From: Drechslerella dactyloides
Lineage: Eukaryota > Ascomycota > Orbiliomycetes > Orbiliales > Orbiliaceae
Assembly: GCA_020064725.1 (NCBI GenBank)
Contig: JAGTWJ010000001.1
Location: 4,712,001-4,776,000, forward strand
Length of the DNA stretch: 64,000 nt
Reading direction: 5' to 3'
The position numbers and the translations under genes were made by a program. Positions 10,356 through 22,399 of the stretch are shown one piece after another (position 1 is the stretch's first letter; every line of letters starts with the position of its first letter). The notes under the pieces were generated by a model. The model saw only the letters and a list, made by a program, of their open reading frames with translations. It searched no databases and was not told where the DNA came from.

Positions 10356-10541
10356 TACTGTGCCGGAAGAGACCTGTTTTTAAATACGATCTGAATACCG
10401 TCCTCTAACAAAGAATTGGCTGCAATACCGTATTATTACAGCTATATCAGTGAAAATACGTATTCCAGGTAATAGTACTGTAATAATACAGTTTTTTCAG
10501 TAAATAACCATAGTAATCCACCCAGATGTTCCGGCACAGTA
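10356..10541. mobile_element. MITE-like element with 11-bp TIRs and TA duplication
   Basis: Perfect 11-bp terminal inverted repeats CTGTGCCGGAA (10358-10368) and TTCCGGCACAG (10529-10539) are each flanked by TA (10356-10357 and 10540-10541), the target duplication of Tc1/mariner-type transposons. An internal imperfect inverted repeat (10427-10442 against 10477-10492, 14 of 16 bases) is built on GTATTATTACAG. The element is 186 bp, AT-rich and has no coding capacity, so it would need a transposase from elsewhere. Confidence 0.6.
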
Positions 10542-12033
10542 ATTTTCCATCACCAATATACCCAGTTCAGGACCAGTTATTACTCATTGCGTAGGTATCG
10601 CATTATATTGTCAGTTATACTTCCGCCTACCACATCGACCCTCCTGATCCTCTGATCTCTCTACATCATGGTGGTGTTTGCCAAATTTAAATATATTTAT
10701 AATAAACACCCAGCAAGAATTATCCACGGTATTTTTAGATATCTAGATCCGTCTCTATTTGATAAAAATATTCGACGACAAAAATTTAAAAGGAATTAAT
10801 CGATTTTTGACCGAAAATACATGGACACCACAATGATATCCATGACGGCAATCGCGATCGTAGATCTGGCTGAAAATACCGAGCGGCTTAGAGAGAATCG
10901 TTCACATTTTTACGCATATATAGAGCTGACGTCGTCAATACGACCCTCCCCCGCCTGTTTCGCCTGGGGTCGATTGCCCGGTTGGCGGCACAGATGTATA
11001 TTCTGAATGCGGTATATTACCCTGCTAAAACTAGCACGCTCAGAGCAGAGGATAGGTCAACTTAGGACAGATTGATTATTGATATGGTGCGATACAGCGC
11101 TTCGGTAGATAGATCAATTTCAACAGTTTCCGCGGGGCTATAGGGAGTTGTATATAGAAAGAGCTATTGATGTACGAATAAAGATGAATTGCAGAGGACA
11201 AACTAATATTCTATATACACTATACTCTCTTCCGGACGTATACTGTCTCGATGAATATGTATCGAAGCAGTCATGAAGTGTCTTTTTGCGTTACTCGTCC
11301 TCTTCTCAGCCTAAATAAGCGTCACTTTGTCAATCATGTGTCTCTTAACTGCATTTTGAGAGAGGGAATTTTGCATACAGGTAGTCACCAGGTAGGTATG
11401 TCTGTTCTCCATCGCGAGGAGTGCTTCAGCAACATCGGCTGCCCGTGCGGTGTGAACGGTTTCGCATATTGTCCGTCAGCTTGTTTGATCGATCGATACC
11501 GTCAAGGTTACCGGAATTTCAAGTCGCGTAGGGCATATTTGGAGTCTGGGTGTCTCCGAAGTACTACAGTCGTGTTTTGTAGTGCTAGCATGGTTGAGGA
11601 TGCGACGGGATTAGCATTATGCCTCGAGGTATTTGTATCGACGAGCTTGTAGAGGTTTGCCAAGTGTTCGTAAGGCTGTCCTCTTTCAGTTGATTCTGGA
11701 AAGGTGAACTAGTTGACGACTTCATCCAGAATAAGGAGGTTGCATTGGAGGATGGAGGATGAAAGTGGGAGCAGATGGGGCAGCTGCATTGCATGGGCTG
11801 TCTGTACTTATATAGAGAATTTATTTATCGCGGGAATGTCGATGTAGACTGATAATCGGTCTGGTTCACAGATATACGCTCTCTAGAGGTTTCCATATGT
11901 GGCATTTTCAATACATTATAATACGTTGATAATTGGAGAGTGAACGGATCTACGTCCTATTCAACCGCTGAACGCATAATTTGCAAGTGCTTTTTAATGT
12001 CCGAATGCTCGTTGGTCGAGCAATGGAGAGAAG

Positions 12034-12055
12034 ATAAAAATAAAAATAAAAATAA
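12034..12055. repeat. (ATAAAA)n simple repeat
   Basis: Three to four tandem ATAAAA units in the gene-poor region. Confidence 0.7.
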
Positions 12056-14641
12056 CGGGATACCACCCGGTATGGTGACGCCAGTGGAGAATGTTGTGAC
12101 GTGACTTTTGACAAGGTGTGATCAGTCAACAGTATCTGGATAGCTCTGAGTGTAAAGTCGAAGTGTCATACCTTTCCTGTATATATCCTGTGCATTTTAT
12201 TTCTAGCCTTGAATGAAAATCAGCGTAAGCGCCTATAAATCTGCTGACACACTATACTATGTAGTAGTCTTGTATTGCGGGCAACGCGGAGTTTCTTAAT
12301 ACTAGACTAACTATGTAGCATGTAGAGGCTTTTAATGACCGAGTGACAGACAGATTTCGACACGTTCCTGAACGCTGATGGTTCACTATTGAAGACGAGC
12401 TCTCCGTAGATAGTATCATAAGTTACGTGAGATTCTACACTTCTCCAGGGTCTCGGTGTAGACACTAGTTGTCAGATCGCCGTCTCTTGCAACCCGTTAG
12501 AAATGTATCGACAGAATAGGTGATACCTCTCGATAGTACTCATGCTCACCGTTGCAAGAATTGTTGTTACGTACTCTAACCTCTCAGGGATATATGCTTG
12601 ATGCCTATTTACTTGCCTACATATCCTATCTTATAGATCCAAGTTATTTACCTGTAGGGATAGTCAGCAGAGTACAGGATTCTGGACTAGCTATAGTGCT
12701 ACATGTATACAATCCATTCAGGGAAGAGCTCGGCGCTAATATCCTAGCTTACTGTGAGGGCTGTCCGTAGCCTGTTTATTGTGCCATTTCTAACGCCAGA
12801 ATCCGAAGGCGAGAATTGTCTAACGCCGTCTATAGACTTGATATTGGTTTTAGGTCTGGGCTCGGTAGCTCGCCGACTGCTTATTAGTCACCTATACGCC
12901 TTGTACCACCCGGGTGTTGGAGTTTCATCGCTGAGTACGAGTGTATGGCCATATGATCGTACAGAGGTAAATAATCGCGTTTCAACTTTCAAGAATTCGC
13001 CTTGCATTATAGATCTGAAGCATCAGCAACCTACAAACGCTTACAGGATTTAAAATGGGGCCTTCTCAGTTGTATGAGTAGGTTCAGAAATTGTGTTTTG
13101 AACTTTTAAGTCATAATATTCACAAGCTATGGTAGCCTCGATGCCAGGCGCTATCGAAGCCATAGATCTATATCGGTAGAACAGGTGCATGCATTAGCAT
13201 AAACCATATCCCATTGATGTAACCAAGGCGGCCATGCTGAGTAAGTAAGTAGGTATATGAAACCAATGGCAGGAAGGAAGGTGAAAGAAGTCGGCAAGAA
13301 AATCAAGAATTGAATCACCCGTTCCCTGTTTCTTCAAAGCTGCACTACACTGCATCCCCAGCTCTACACAATATACGTGCATGCAGTCAGACTCGCTTGT
13401 TGCGCATTGTCAGCAGTGCCCAGAATTTTGGACATGCGGATCACACCGAGCCTTGAAAATTACCCAGTACCCACACTTGGTTTGTGTAACTAATCGTGTC
13501 CCAGGTAATCGTTGGATGTCATACTATCATGAATGGGTTTGAACCTCATCGAGCACCGTTTGGCATTTCAATGGTGTAATGGCCAACAGTCGCATCGTCA
13601 TTTCCACTCGACTCCGTAGAGATAAATTTAGAGCATCAAACACACGGCACATCATTTTTTGCATCATATCTGAATAGAATTCAATCTACGCTATTCTGGA
13701 TTTCTTCCAAGATCTCGATGTCGTTGCATCACACAACCAGTCCCACAGCCAAGAGCTTTGTCGCTAGCTCCAGTCGCTAACTTCCGCTCGAGCTTTGCGA
13801 TACAAATTGTCCCACGAATACTTCGAGAATACCAATTGACGGCTACCTTGGCAGTGTCGGCAAGGCCAGCTGCGACGGGTAGCGTTGCTAGTTGACTTCG
13901 TTTCACGTCACTTGCAACCCTTTTCTTAAGAGAATAATATTTTTACTAGTAATTTTTCTGGCCTCCTTGACTGTCTTTCTATACATTGGGAATGTAAAAT
14001 TGTGCTGACATAAGGCGTTGCATGATGCATAATGCTTTGTTGCGGGGATGTGCCAACATCTGGAGAACGCGGAGACAGTTAGTTGGAATGGTAAGTTTCG
14101 TCCCGTCTTGGGAACAACAACTGCAACCGCAACCGTTTAATTAATTCCACGTGGACGAATTCCAACGCTACACAGCAGCTCCGTTCGATAATCGCCGGTT
14201 CACAGAAGATCCAGTTGATCTTCTTACGACGATCCGGTAAATGCCCGGCTTTCGATCTGTTATGGGCTTGCAGGGAGTTGCGGTTGAGGTTGACGCCAAC
14301 AGCGCAACGACCAACATTCGATCTATGCGATACGTCTTATCGTCCTGAATGCGGTCTTGTACTCCAACGATGTGCTATTATGTAATTACAAAATTGGACG
14401 TGCGCCGTGCAGGTGCATGCATATACTCTTACCCTCGCGAACAGGCATCCGGTTGACGGTATCGCGTGGCTCTTGTTTCTCATCGGGCCAGCTCCCCCAA
14501 GCTCCCTGAAGCGTAAACTTGCATGATGACAGCATCCCGCTTAGCTAGCTAGCATCCCCACAACAATATATGCACCACGCAGATCCAAAGATAGAGGCTC
14601 GGGTTACCGTTGAATTTTTTTTATTGGCTCTAAGAGGGTCC

Positions 14642-14660
14642 CATCCCGTCTTACGGGATG
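14642..14660. repeat. Perfect 8-bp hairpin
   Basis: CATCCCGT, loop CTT, then ACGGGATG. There is no flanking T run or neighbouring gene end to make it a terminator. Confidence 0.5.
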
Positions 14661-15948
14661 CAGGCAATTTTAGATCGAATCGCGGAAATTCGAAAATCCT
14701 CGTGATTCCACCTGACTGCCTGACTTCTCCTAGCTGAAACCGCTTCGAATCCATTTGTCAGATTTCAGGTTGACGCAATGTTCTATGGTGAAATGCGCCA
14801 AAGATAACCAGCTAGCCTCGGTACGCAGGTACGCATGCATGATACCTGTTTTTGGCTCTAACTTTTCGACCTGCTTTTCTAACTAACAGTCTGCGACCGA
14901 AGCTCCAGCGCAATTTCGGACTCCTGCATCAGGACTTTAGGATTGAGGGATTACGATTGAACCTGCCTGACTGCCTGCGCATGCTGGCCAGAGAAACAAA
15001 AAAGGGCATTTCGACACCCGACAGGAAACATGCAGGCTATATGTACGATCAGGGCGGAACATCGCTTAGCCACCCTGTCGCAGAACGAAAAGAAGAGCTG
15101 GAACTGGAACCCATGCAGTCCAAATCAGGTCACCTCGCCGCTACTCCAGCAGCTGCAGGCCCGAAGTCCGGTAAAAAGAGAATTGAGTGTAGGCAGAACA
15201 GAAAATCCGTATAACGGTCGAACTTTATATCGCCACAAGATATGCTCAGAGCTACCTACTTGATGATCGACCGTGCGGCACGGATAATACTTTCCTCATA
15301 ATCATTTGAGGCGTTCTAAATATCGTGGTCATAGGAGTCCAAGCTGGCGAACTCGTCCCTCAGAGAATCGGCTCCCATGGCGCGCGAAGACCATGCATGT
15401 GGTACCAGCTGCAGGGAACAAGGCCTGTTCGAAAAAAACGTGCGAGTTACGAAACACGATGACGAGCCAGGAATCAAAAAAGGGTGTGCTGCGGTTTTGG
15501 AAATGCTTTTTCGAAATTTCGGGCTAGTCAGCACTGCGGCGTCGAAATTTCACTTCCCAACACGAAGTGGAGTTTGTTTTTTCTTCCCGCATACGGAGAG
15601 GACCATTGCCTGCCTGAGCTGCATGAGCAGTACAGTGCATATTGGATCAACCGAAGCCCATTTCGGCCCGCAGTGTACCATTCTAACTTTTGGCGGGTGA
15701 TGGGAGATTTCAACTATGGGCTATGCGATAGCCGTGCTGTGGCTCCGGCGCTCGGCGCGGGGACCAAGTGGGACGCTTGTCGCACACTGTGCTAATACAT
15801 GTATCCGCGTGTCTTGACTCTCTTGGTTTCCAGAATATCTTTACCCCAATGGTAAGCAAGTATATATCTTAGCCGCACCCCAAGTCTTTCCATGGCGGTC
15901 GCGGGGAAAGCTTGTCGTAGTGGATCTACAAGGCTTTCTTGAAAGTAA

Positions 15949-16347
15949 ATTTCCTCTGCATATGCGTATTCGACTCCCTTATTAATCATTCAGAACGGCT
16001 TCTACCTAGTCTATCGTACGCTTAATTCTCTCCGCCGGGCCTTTTTCTTAATCGGCTCCCATCCGGGTATCCTTATATCTAGGCTCGCCCGCTATCAGCT
16101 GGACCTTCTATCTGATCCTCTGCTCACTCGCCACGCCTCTTCAGATATCCCGCAGCTACTGACGTTTAACGGCCCTGGGACCTTTAACGCCCGCAAGCTT
16201 ACGTCGAAGCCTAACTTTTTATACACTCTCAAGTTCGGAGTCACCGAAGTCACACTTGAACGGAGTAAAGATTCAAATGATCCTACTGTAAAGAAAACGA
16301 AGGGATTACATATCTCCAAGGCATCTGCCAACGGAATCAGTACATAG
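15949..16347 (+). other. Long open frame without start codon (132 codons)
   Basis: The frame is stop-free from 15949 to TAG at 16345-16347, with pieces such as TLNSLRRAFFLIGSHPGILI and LLTFNGPGTFNARKL. It has no ATG near its start and no recognised domain, and it ends 33 bp before the GPCR start in a different frame. It may be a decayed gene or chance. Confidence 0.15.
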
Positions 16348-16380
16348 ATCGATTATTTACGAACGGAAAATACGGGAACA

Positions 16381-18158
16381 ATGAGCCATACATTAACACC
16401 ATCAGAAATCGGCAGCATCGAGGCTGTCCAGAGGACATCTTCTGTCCTCTCAATCCTCGGTGCCTTGTTCATTATCGTGACATTTTTGGCTTCACGAAGG
16501 TTTCACAAGCCCATCAACCGGCTGGCTTTCTACGCTGCTATTGCAAACATCCTGAGTACCGTTGCGACGACAATCGCAAGGGCAGGACCGGCTTCTGGAC
16601 AAGGCTCTGGACTGTGTAACATGCGTGAGTGTGGACATACCCGCGATAATATTTTTTTGATCATCCGGTGATCAGGTGAGCTGACAATACTTCTTCATAC
16701 AGAGGGACTTTTTATCCAATCGTAAGTGTTGATACAGACAAGCAAATTCAACAAACATGTTGATACGAATTGATTCTGACAGATGATGAATAGATTCCTA
16801 CCATCGGATGCTCTCTTCATCGCCTTCATGGCGCTGAATGTGTATCTTACCGTGAACTTCAAATATAGCACTTCACAGCTAAAGAAGTTGGAGCCCTACT
16901 ACGTCGCATTCTCGTTTGGGATGCCGCTGCTGTCAGGACTCATCCTGCTCTGGGTTCGCTCCCCGGGCAAAGGCCCAATATATGGAGACGCAACGCTATG
17001 GTGCTGGATTTCGGAGGAATATGACGTCCTACGATTGGCGATATTTTACGCTCCCGTCTGGTAGGCCTAGTTGTCTTGATGTTGACAATAACACAATCTG
17101 GTAACTCCAAGCTAACAGTTTTCTGATAGGCTCATCATCTTCATCACATTCGTACTATATATTCTGGCCGGGAAAACCGTTTTCAAGATGCGGAACGACC
17201 TTCGTCGCTTTGACGAAAAGATTCACTCGGGAAGCCCTGCGCATCCGTCCTCCAGTCCCACGGAACTATCGAGCTGTGCTCTTGGTGGAGGAAAATCTAC
17301 AGGAACGGCTATTCAATTGACAACCGTCACTCAGATCGATCAAGCCGATGAGCCTCTTGACGGAGACTATGAGGGCCGCAAAATGGACCCGTACCAGTAT
17401 ACCGTCACCATCCAGGCTGGAGGTGCCGGACGTAAGTCCAGTATCGGCGGGGATATCGAGCCGGATATCGATCACGAGATTGATCACGAGATCGATCTTG
17501 AGGAATCTGCACCAGCTGAGCATGACGATCGCGAAGAAATCGTTTCGCGAGGTCGTTCTGAATACTCGGTGGAGTCCACAGCTGCCTCTTCTGAATTTAC
17601 AAAGAAGCCATCCATGGCTACGGACAGTACTGTCGCTATTACGGCTCCGCCGATACGCGCGGTGCCAGTAGTCAGCGGGAGGAGAGCAGGTCTTGCTGCA
17701 AACCGGAGAACCATGAAGGCGAATGCTGCCGCTTGGGCCTACACCCGCTGCGCTTTCCTCTTCTTTATTGGCCTGATTATTACATGGGTACGCATAGACT
17801 CCCCGCCTGCCTTCTCACCATGGCCTTGATTTTCCGCAGGGGCTAATTAATCATGTTACCACAGTTTCCCAGCTCTTTGAACCGGGTCTACGGAATCATC
17901 CATCCTACCGACCAGCAATTCGGCCTCTACATCACCGCATCACTCGTGCTTCCAGCCCAAGGCTTGTGGAATTTTGTCATCTACGTCACCACTTCCTGGG
18001 GAAGTTGTAAGTTGATGTGGAGAGATATCAGCATCCACTTCGCCTGGGGCGGCGTGAGTTTTCTTCGCAAAAAGCCTTCGCTCGAGAGTCTGTCGGGTGA
18101 TCGGAAAGCAACCACCACGAATGCAGGCCATTCTCCGAAAATCAATCCTCGGTTCTAA
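16381..18158 (+). CDS. cAMP-receptor-like seven-transmembrane GPCR (GprH class)
   Basis: Five exons: 16381-16624, 16703-16721, 16794-17060, 17130-17787 and 17865-18158, giving 493 aa. The family resembles Dictyostelium cAMP receptors; in fungi, class V receptors of this type act in nutrient and development sensing through G proteins. Seven hydrophobic segments are visible: VLSILGALFIIVTFLA, FYAAIANILSTVATTIA, SFLPSDALFIAFMALNVYL, VAFSFGMPLLSGLILLW, FYAPVWLIIFITFVLYILA, CAFLFFIGLIITWFPSSLN and LYITASLVLPAQGLWNFVIY. Family marks are CNMQGLFIQ after splicing, LWCWI before TM5 and PSSLNRVYG after TM6. Exon 2 is 19 nt. Intron 2 must end at AATAG (16793) rather than the earlier CAG to keep QSFLPSDA in frame. 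The third intracellular loop is about 180 residues, acidic and Ser/Thr-rich, with repeated DHEID. The ligand is unknown. Confidence 0.88.
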
Positions 18159-21100
18159 TAATATAATAATACTCATTCTCGCATACCACCATACTGGCTG
18201 CGCAAAATTTTTCTTTTCTTCACCTGGCTTCTAATTTATCATTTTAATATCGTGCCTGCGGGCGTATGGATACCCTTTCGGATTTTTTGGAGTTGGTCGG
18301 TTTGGTGGGCTCATGATCTTCGGCTTACGGTCACCACGTCTCGGAACCCCAGCTGCTTTTACTTTCGGTGTGTAATACTTGTAGGTGCTGTTGAAAAACA
18401 AAATATTTGGAAAATACCCTTGTTACGACCCTTATGAATATGGTTTTGGTTCTATCAGGTACACAAAAGCCTACAAGCATGTAATTATCCCCCCTAATTT
18501 TTTCTCTTCTATGTATTCACATACTACGTACACGAATTCGTTACTGTGTATATACCACAAAAATATTCTGAAACGAGCAGTGCCAGCATTTATCTGTACA
18601 TGTGATTGATACCTCAGCGCGAGCCGCAATTCGTTGAAAATTCAGCTAAAACTTTGACTCTCCTCTCTCGTGGATCATCCCTCGGCCTGTCCTTTGTTGT
18701 ATTATTGAACTTCTGGTCCATAGCTGAGTTCGGAAAGGACCGCAGCAAGAACCCATGCACACGCAGACCCGCTGGCGGTACGGTTACGAGGTTTTGGCGA
18801 GGGCACCAAAATAAACTTGGTGTATTGAACCGGCGGTGTCATGTCGCGAGGGATTTCTTTGTTCGACGCGACAATGCGTTCAAAGATCCTTGATCCATCC
18901 ATCTACCCCTTTTTCTTCCACCAAGAAGATGGTCAAAACGTGGATGATCTGAGCCAGGGAAGATTGTGCCAGAACCCCAGTTGCCGATGATACCAAATGC
19001 GAGGACCTGATTCGGAGACTCCGTTCTTTGGTTGACAGCTAGCTACACGGCATCAGATGCCCGAGCTCGGGAGACTACGTTCTGAAGATCTTCGCGATAG
19101 CTTCTTTGAGTTTGGCTGTCGATCATACTGACTGGTACGGAATATTTAGACCCCTGAGCATCCGAGGTCATCCTGTCCTGAATGGGAATTTCTTGTTGTT
19201 TGAAGCTTGTTGAGTTCCTACATGATTTTTTAGCCTGTGTAACCAGCACTCCAAGCCCAGCCTCTCGGCGACCGCGACCGTTTAAGGCAAGTAGCAATGC
19301 TGCGCTGCAAAAGTCAACCTTGGGGACTTGAATTTCCTAACTCATGTCTACCACATTTGCACCTTTCAAGATGTCAGCCTCTCCATAAAGTTAGCCTCGA
19401 TGCCAGCCATAAAGTGGTTTTAGCTTTGGCCTTCAATATAGGATGTGCACATAGTACAGCACCTGCTGTCAATGCACATCAATAGTTGCAATGCAATACG
19501 CGTACATGCATACTAGATACATATACCCGACAGCCGACCCGTCCTTTGGGTTTGATGATCGTTTGCACGCATGGCGAACTTATTGGTGATTGGGCATCAA
19601 GAAGGTCCCGGTGCGCTGTCTCGCTCACGGGAGGTAATCTTCCGCTTAAAATCGACCTGGGGTTTCTCCTTTTACCCGGTAGAATGACAGTGATCAGCAA
19701 TGCTTGCCTCGAATTTTAGCACGAACAAGTTTTTCCGATGGGATATCAATTCGAAACGTCCTGGTAGACGTGCTGATAATATTATATTCATCATCATATT
19801 AAGCCAGAGTATATATTTTGTGTTCTTCTGCCTGAAGGTTGAAATTTTATCGATACGGTGGGTCCGGAATTAAGTCACTCTCGCATCTCGACCAAGGATA
19901 TCTAATCGACTCCTATGTGCCTCTTCAGTCCTCTTGAGTGCTGTCTAGCTCTGACTGCATCATGTACTGACTGTCGCCACCGCATTACATTCTCCTTCAG
20001 CATGTACCCCGTAGTCTAATATTTGACACTCTACATCCTTCATAAATGCCGTCGACCCTGAGACCAATGATTGCCCCACAATCGATCCGTGCATTTGATA
20101 AAACCAACGCCTTTTGCCCCACCACTAAGTCCCAGGAATTGATATTGCTTTCCGAAGAAGCAGTATCACCCATAAGAACCCTCGAGTCCAAGCCTCTACA
20201 ACCTCAAAAATCAGTGCCGCTGTGATACCTCTACTTATAACGTTATGGTATCTTCTATTTACCCATCCCATCCATCACCGAACAAACCATTCTCGCCAAG
20301 AGAATACGTCTATTACCAAGCTGCAGTTGTTGACACATCCCCGCACCCGTGCCATTTCCCCGGGTCGGTTCAGCGCAGCTGGAGCAAAATTAAAATCCTG
20401 ACCTGCCATTTACCCGAATGAGCGAGCAGCGCACGTTCGCCTCGTCCGTTAATCCAGTCTTGAAGATAGCGGACGCTCATGCATGCACCCAAGCTCTGCA
20501 GTCAAGGAGAACCGAGCGAGCGGGTGATCTTCACCATGGGCTTAAACCAATCTTTCTGAAAGTGCTGAAAGGTTCATTGATACTGACTGTTGCATATCGC
20601 TGTGTCGCATATAAAAGCAATAAATCTGCAGTGTGGGCTCAGACTGACATTCCGCATTATATAGAAGTATCCACGTCGATCAGAACTGCAGTGCAGTGCA
20701 GTGCAGTGGCTGATATCTTAGATCATATATAAGTATCTAATCCAGCTTGACCTATTATAAAATCATGGGCTATAGCAAGCTTGACGTCTACTGCCCACAC
20801 CTGCAGCACGCCACCTTAGTTGACTACGCGAGTATAATATGTTGGGTATCTACAGCTATAATCATTGTCCTAGACTCAGGGTAATGACACAATCTGCTCG
20901 AAGTCTATACATTTTATATTTGATGCTCTCGTCTTCACTCAACTTGCGAATTCACGCCATTAAACACATGGGCGCCTCGAATTTGCAACAATGGATTCAC
21001 AAGAAAGACTTCTCTTCCATCATCTAGCTTGTTAATTGACATCACGACACCGGCACGGGCTATCGCTGAAGGTTCAAGTAGAACGATCAACATGCTTGCC

Positions 21101-22399
21101 ACCAATTATAAAGTATTGATATACACTATAGGTCTGCGTGGCGTGCACGCCATCGTCTATCTTCCAGGAATCTCAATCTCGCCGTGGGGGCGATTGAGAC
21201 GGATCCGATATGATTCTTCATGAAAATGGCCACAATTGTACAAGAGGACCGAGTCCCCAAGATCTGATCACCCATCTTGCTCTCTATAGGCTTCTGGCCA
21301 GCCGTCAACCCCGCATACCCCAATCCGCAAGCTTAAACATATAATCGATCTCAACGACACACTCGAAAAGCATCCCGTTGGACCGAAGCTGTGACTTAAA
21401 ATGCCAAGCTCCCAATTCAAACAACTGGTCTCATAATGGCCTGATCTTCTCGATTACCTACCCCGCATAACGCAGTATGCATGGCCACCCTAAACATTAC
21501 AGTCTACACGTGTATCATACAAGACCCCGGGTTCCCCATGTGCGTCCATGGTTCCCCACAAATCAAGGTGCGCCCGCAGATATCCCATATTTATCAGACA
21601 CTAGACTTATCTTACCCTGGATCAAAATCCGGCAGTCTTATCATGGAACAGGAGGCAGATGTCTGTGTGCATTTATGCACCCCGCACAAGATAATTATAA
21701 CCTTGTAATCTCACGGAACGCTCTCTGCACGTGCATAACGTTGCGAATCTTGATTGCCAGCTCGCCGTCTCTTACCCCCGTAACGAGTTAATCCGTGCAT
21801 AGAGCGCTCAGGCCTATCGATTGAACCAACAACCATGACTCGACTCGTGTCTTCCCCGTTCCACGGACCCCGCCAAGGTACCCTCGGGGAGTCTATAGAT
21901 ACGGGACCGAGCATCTCTAAGATAGGACCCAATACAGCTGAGATTTCATGCCGAAGACACAGCCGAGCAGTTGCCACTGCACTGGCAAGGAAGGGATTGC
22001 TTTGCGAACTCATTTCCATACAACCATAGCCCTGTCTTAACAGGGCAAATTCCAGCTGAGAGAAGTATACAGGTGCAAAAAATTTGTTTTTAGGACTCCG
22101 ATTTCACTTATCCTACATGCGACTAGTTCGCTCATCGATTCATTCTTAAATACCACAAGCAAACCGCAATAACCTATAAGAGAACATGCAAACTCCCAGA
22201 CAATGATCTTAACAAGCTCAGTGGCTCTCTGTTGACAAACAACCGCAAACAGAAATAAAGAAGGCAAAGGGCAAGAACAAAAGGCGGTAGACCCAAGTAT
22301 CATATGTATATGTACAAAGTCCGGAAGAAAAAGACAAATGAAGAGATCTACAGTTCCTCAGATAGAACGTTGGATCGTTGAATAGTCAACTCGTAAACC
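18159..22399. other. Long intergenic region
   Basis: 4.2 kb between the GPCR and SNT1 3' ends. A short GCAGT repeat lies near 20690-20708. Open frames are short and on both strands, and nothing recognisable was found. Confidence 0.6.

Larger units (their letters stand above)
8370..16380. other. Gene-poor region with transposon debris
   Basis: Eight kilobases without a convincing gene. Contents seen: a copia RT fragment (10202-10348), a MITE-like element (10356-10541), AT-rich decayed stretches (about 10580-10800), an ATAAAA repeat, a perfect hairpin (14642-14660), an intron-like sequence near 8931-8989 and a long open frame without a start (15949-16347). Open frames occur on both strands at equal rates, as expected of non-coding DNA. 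Confidence 0.6.
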
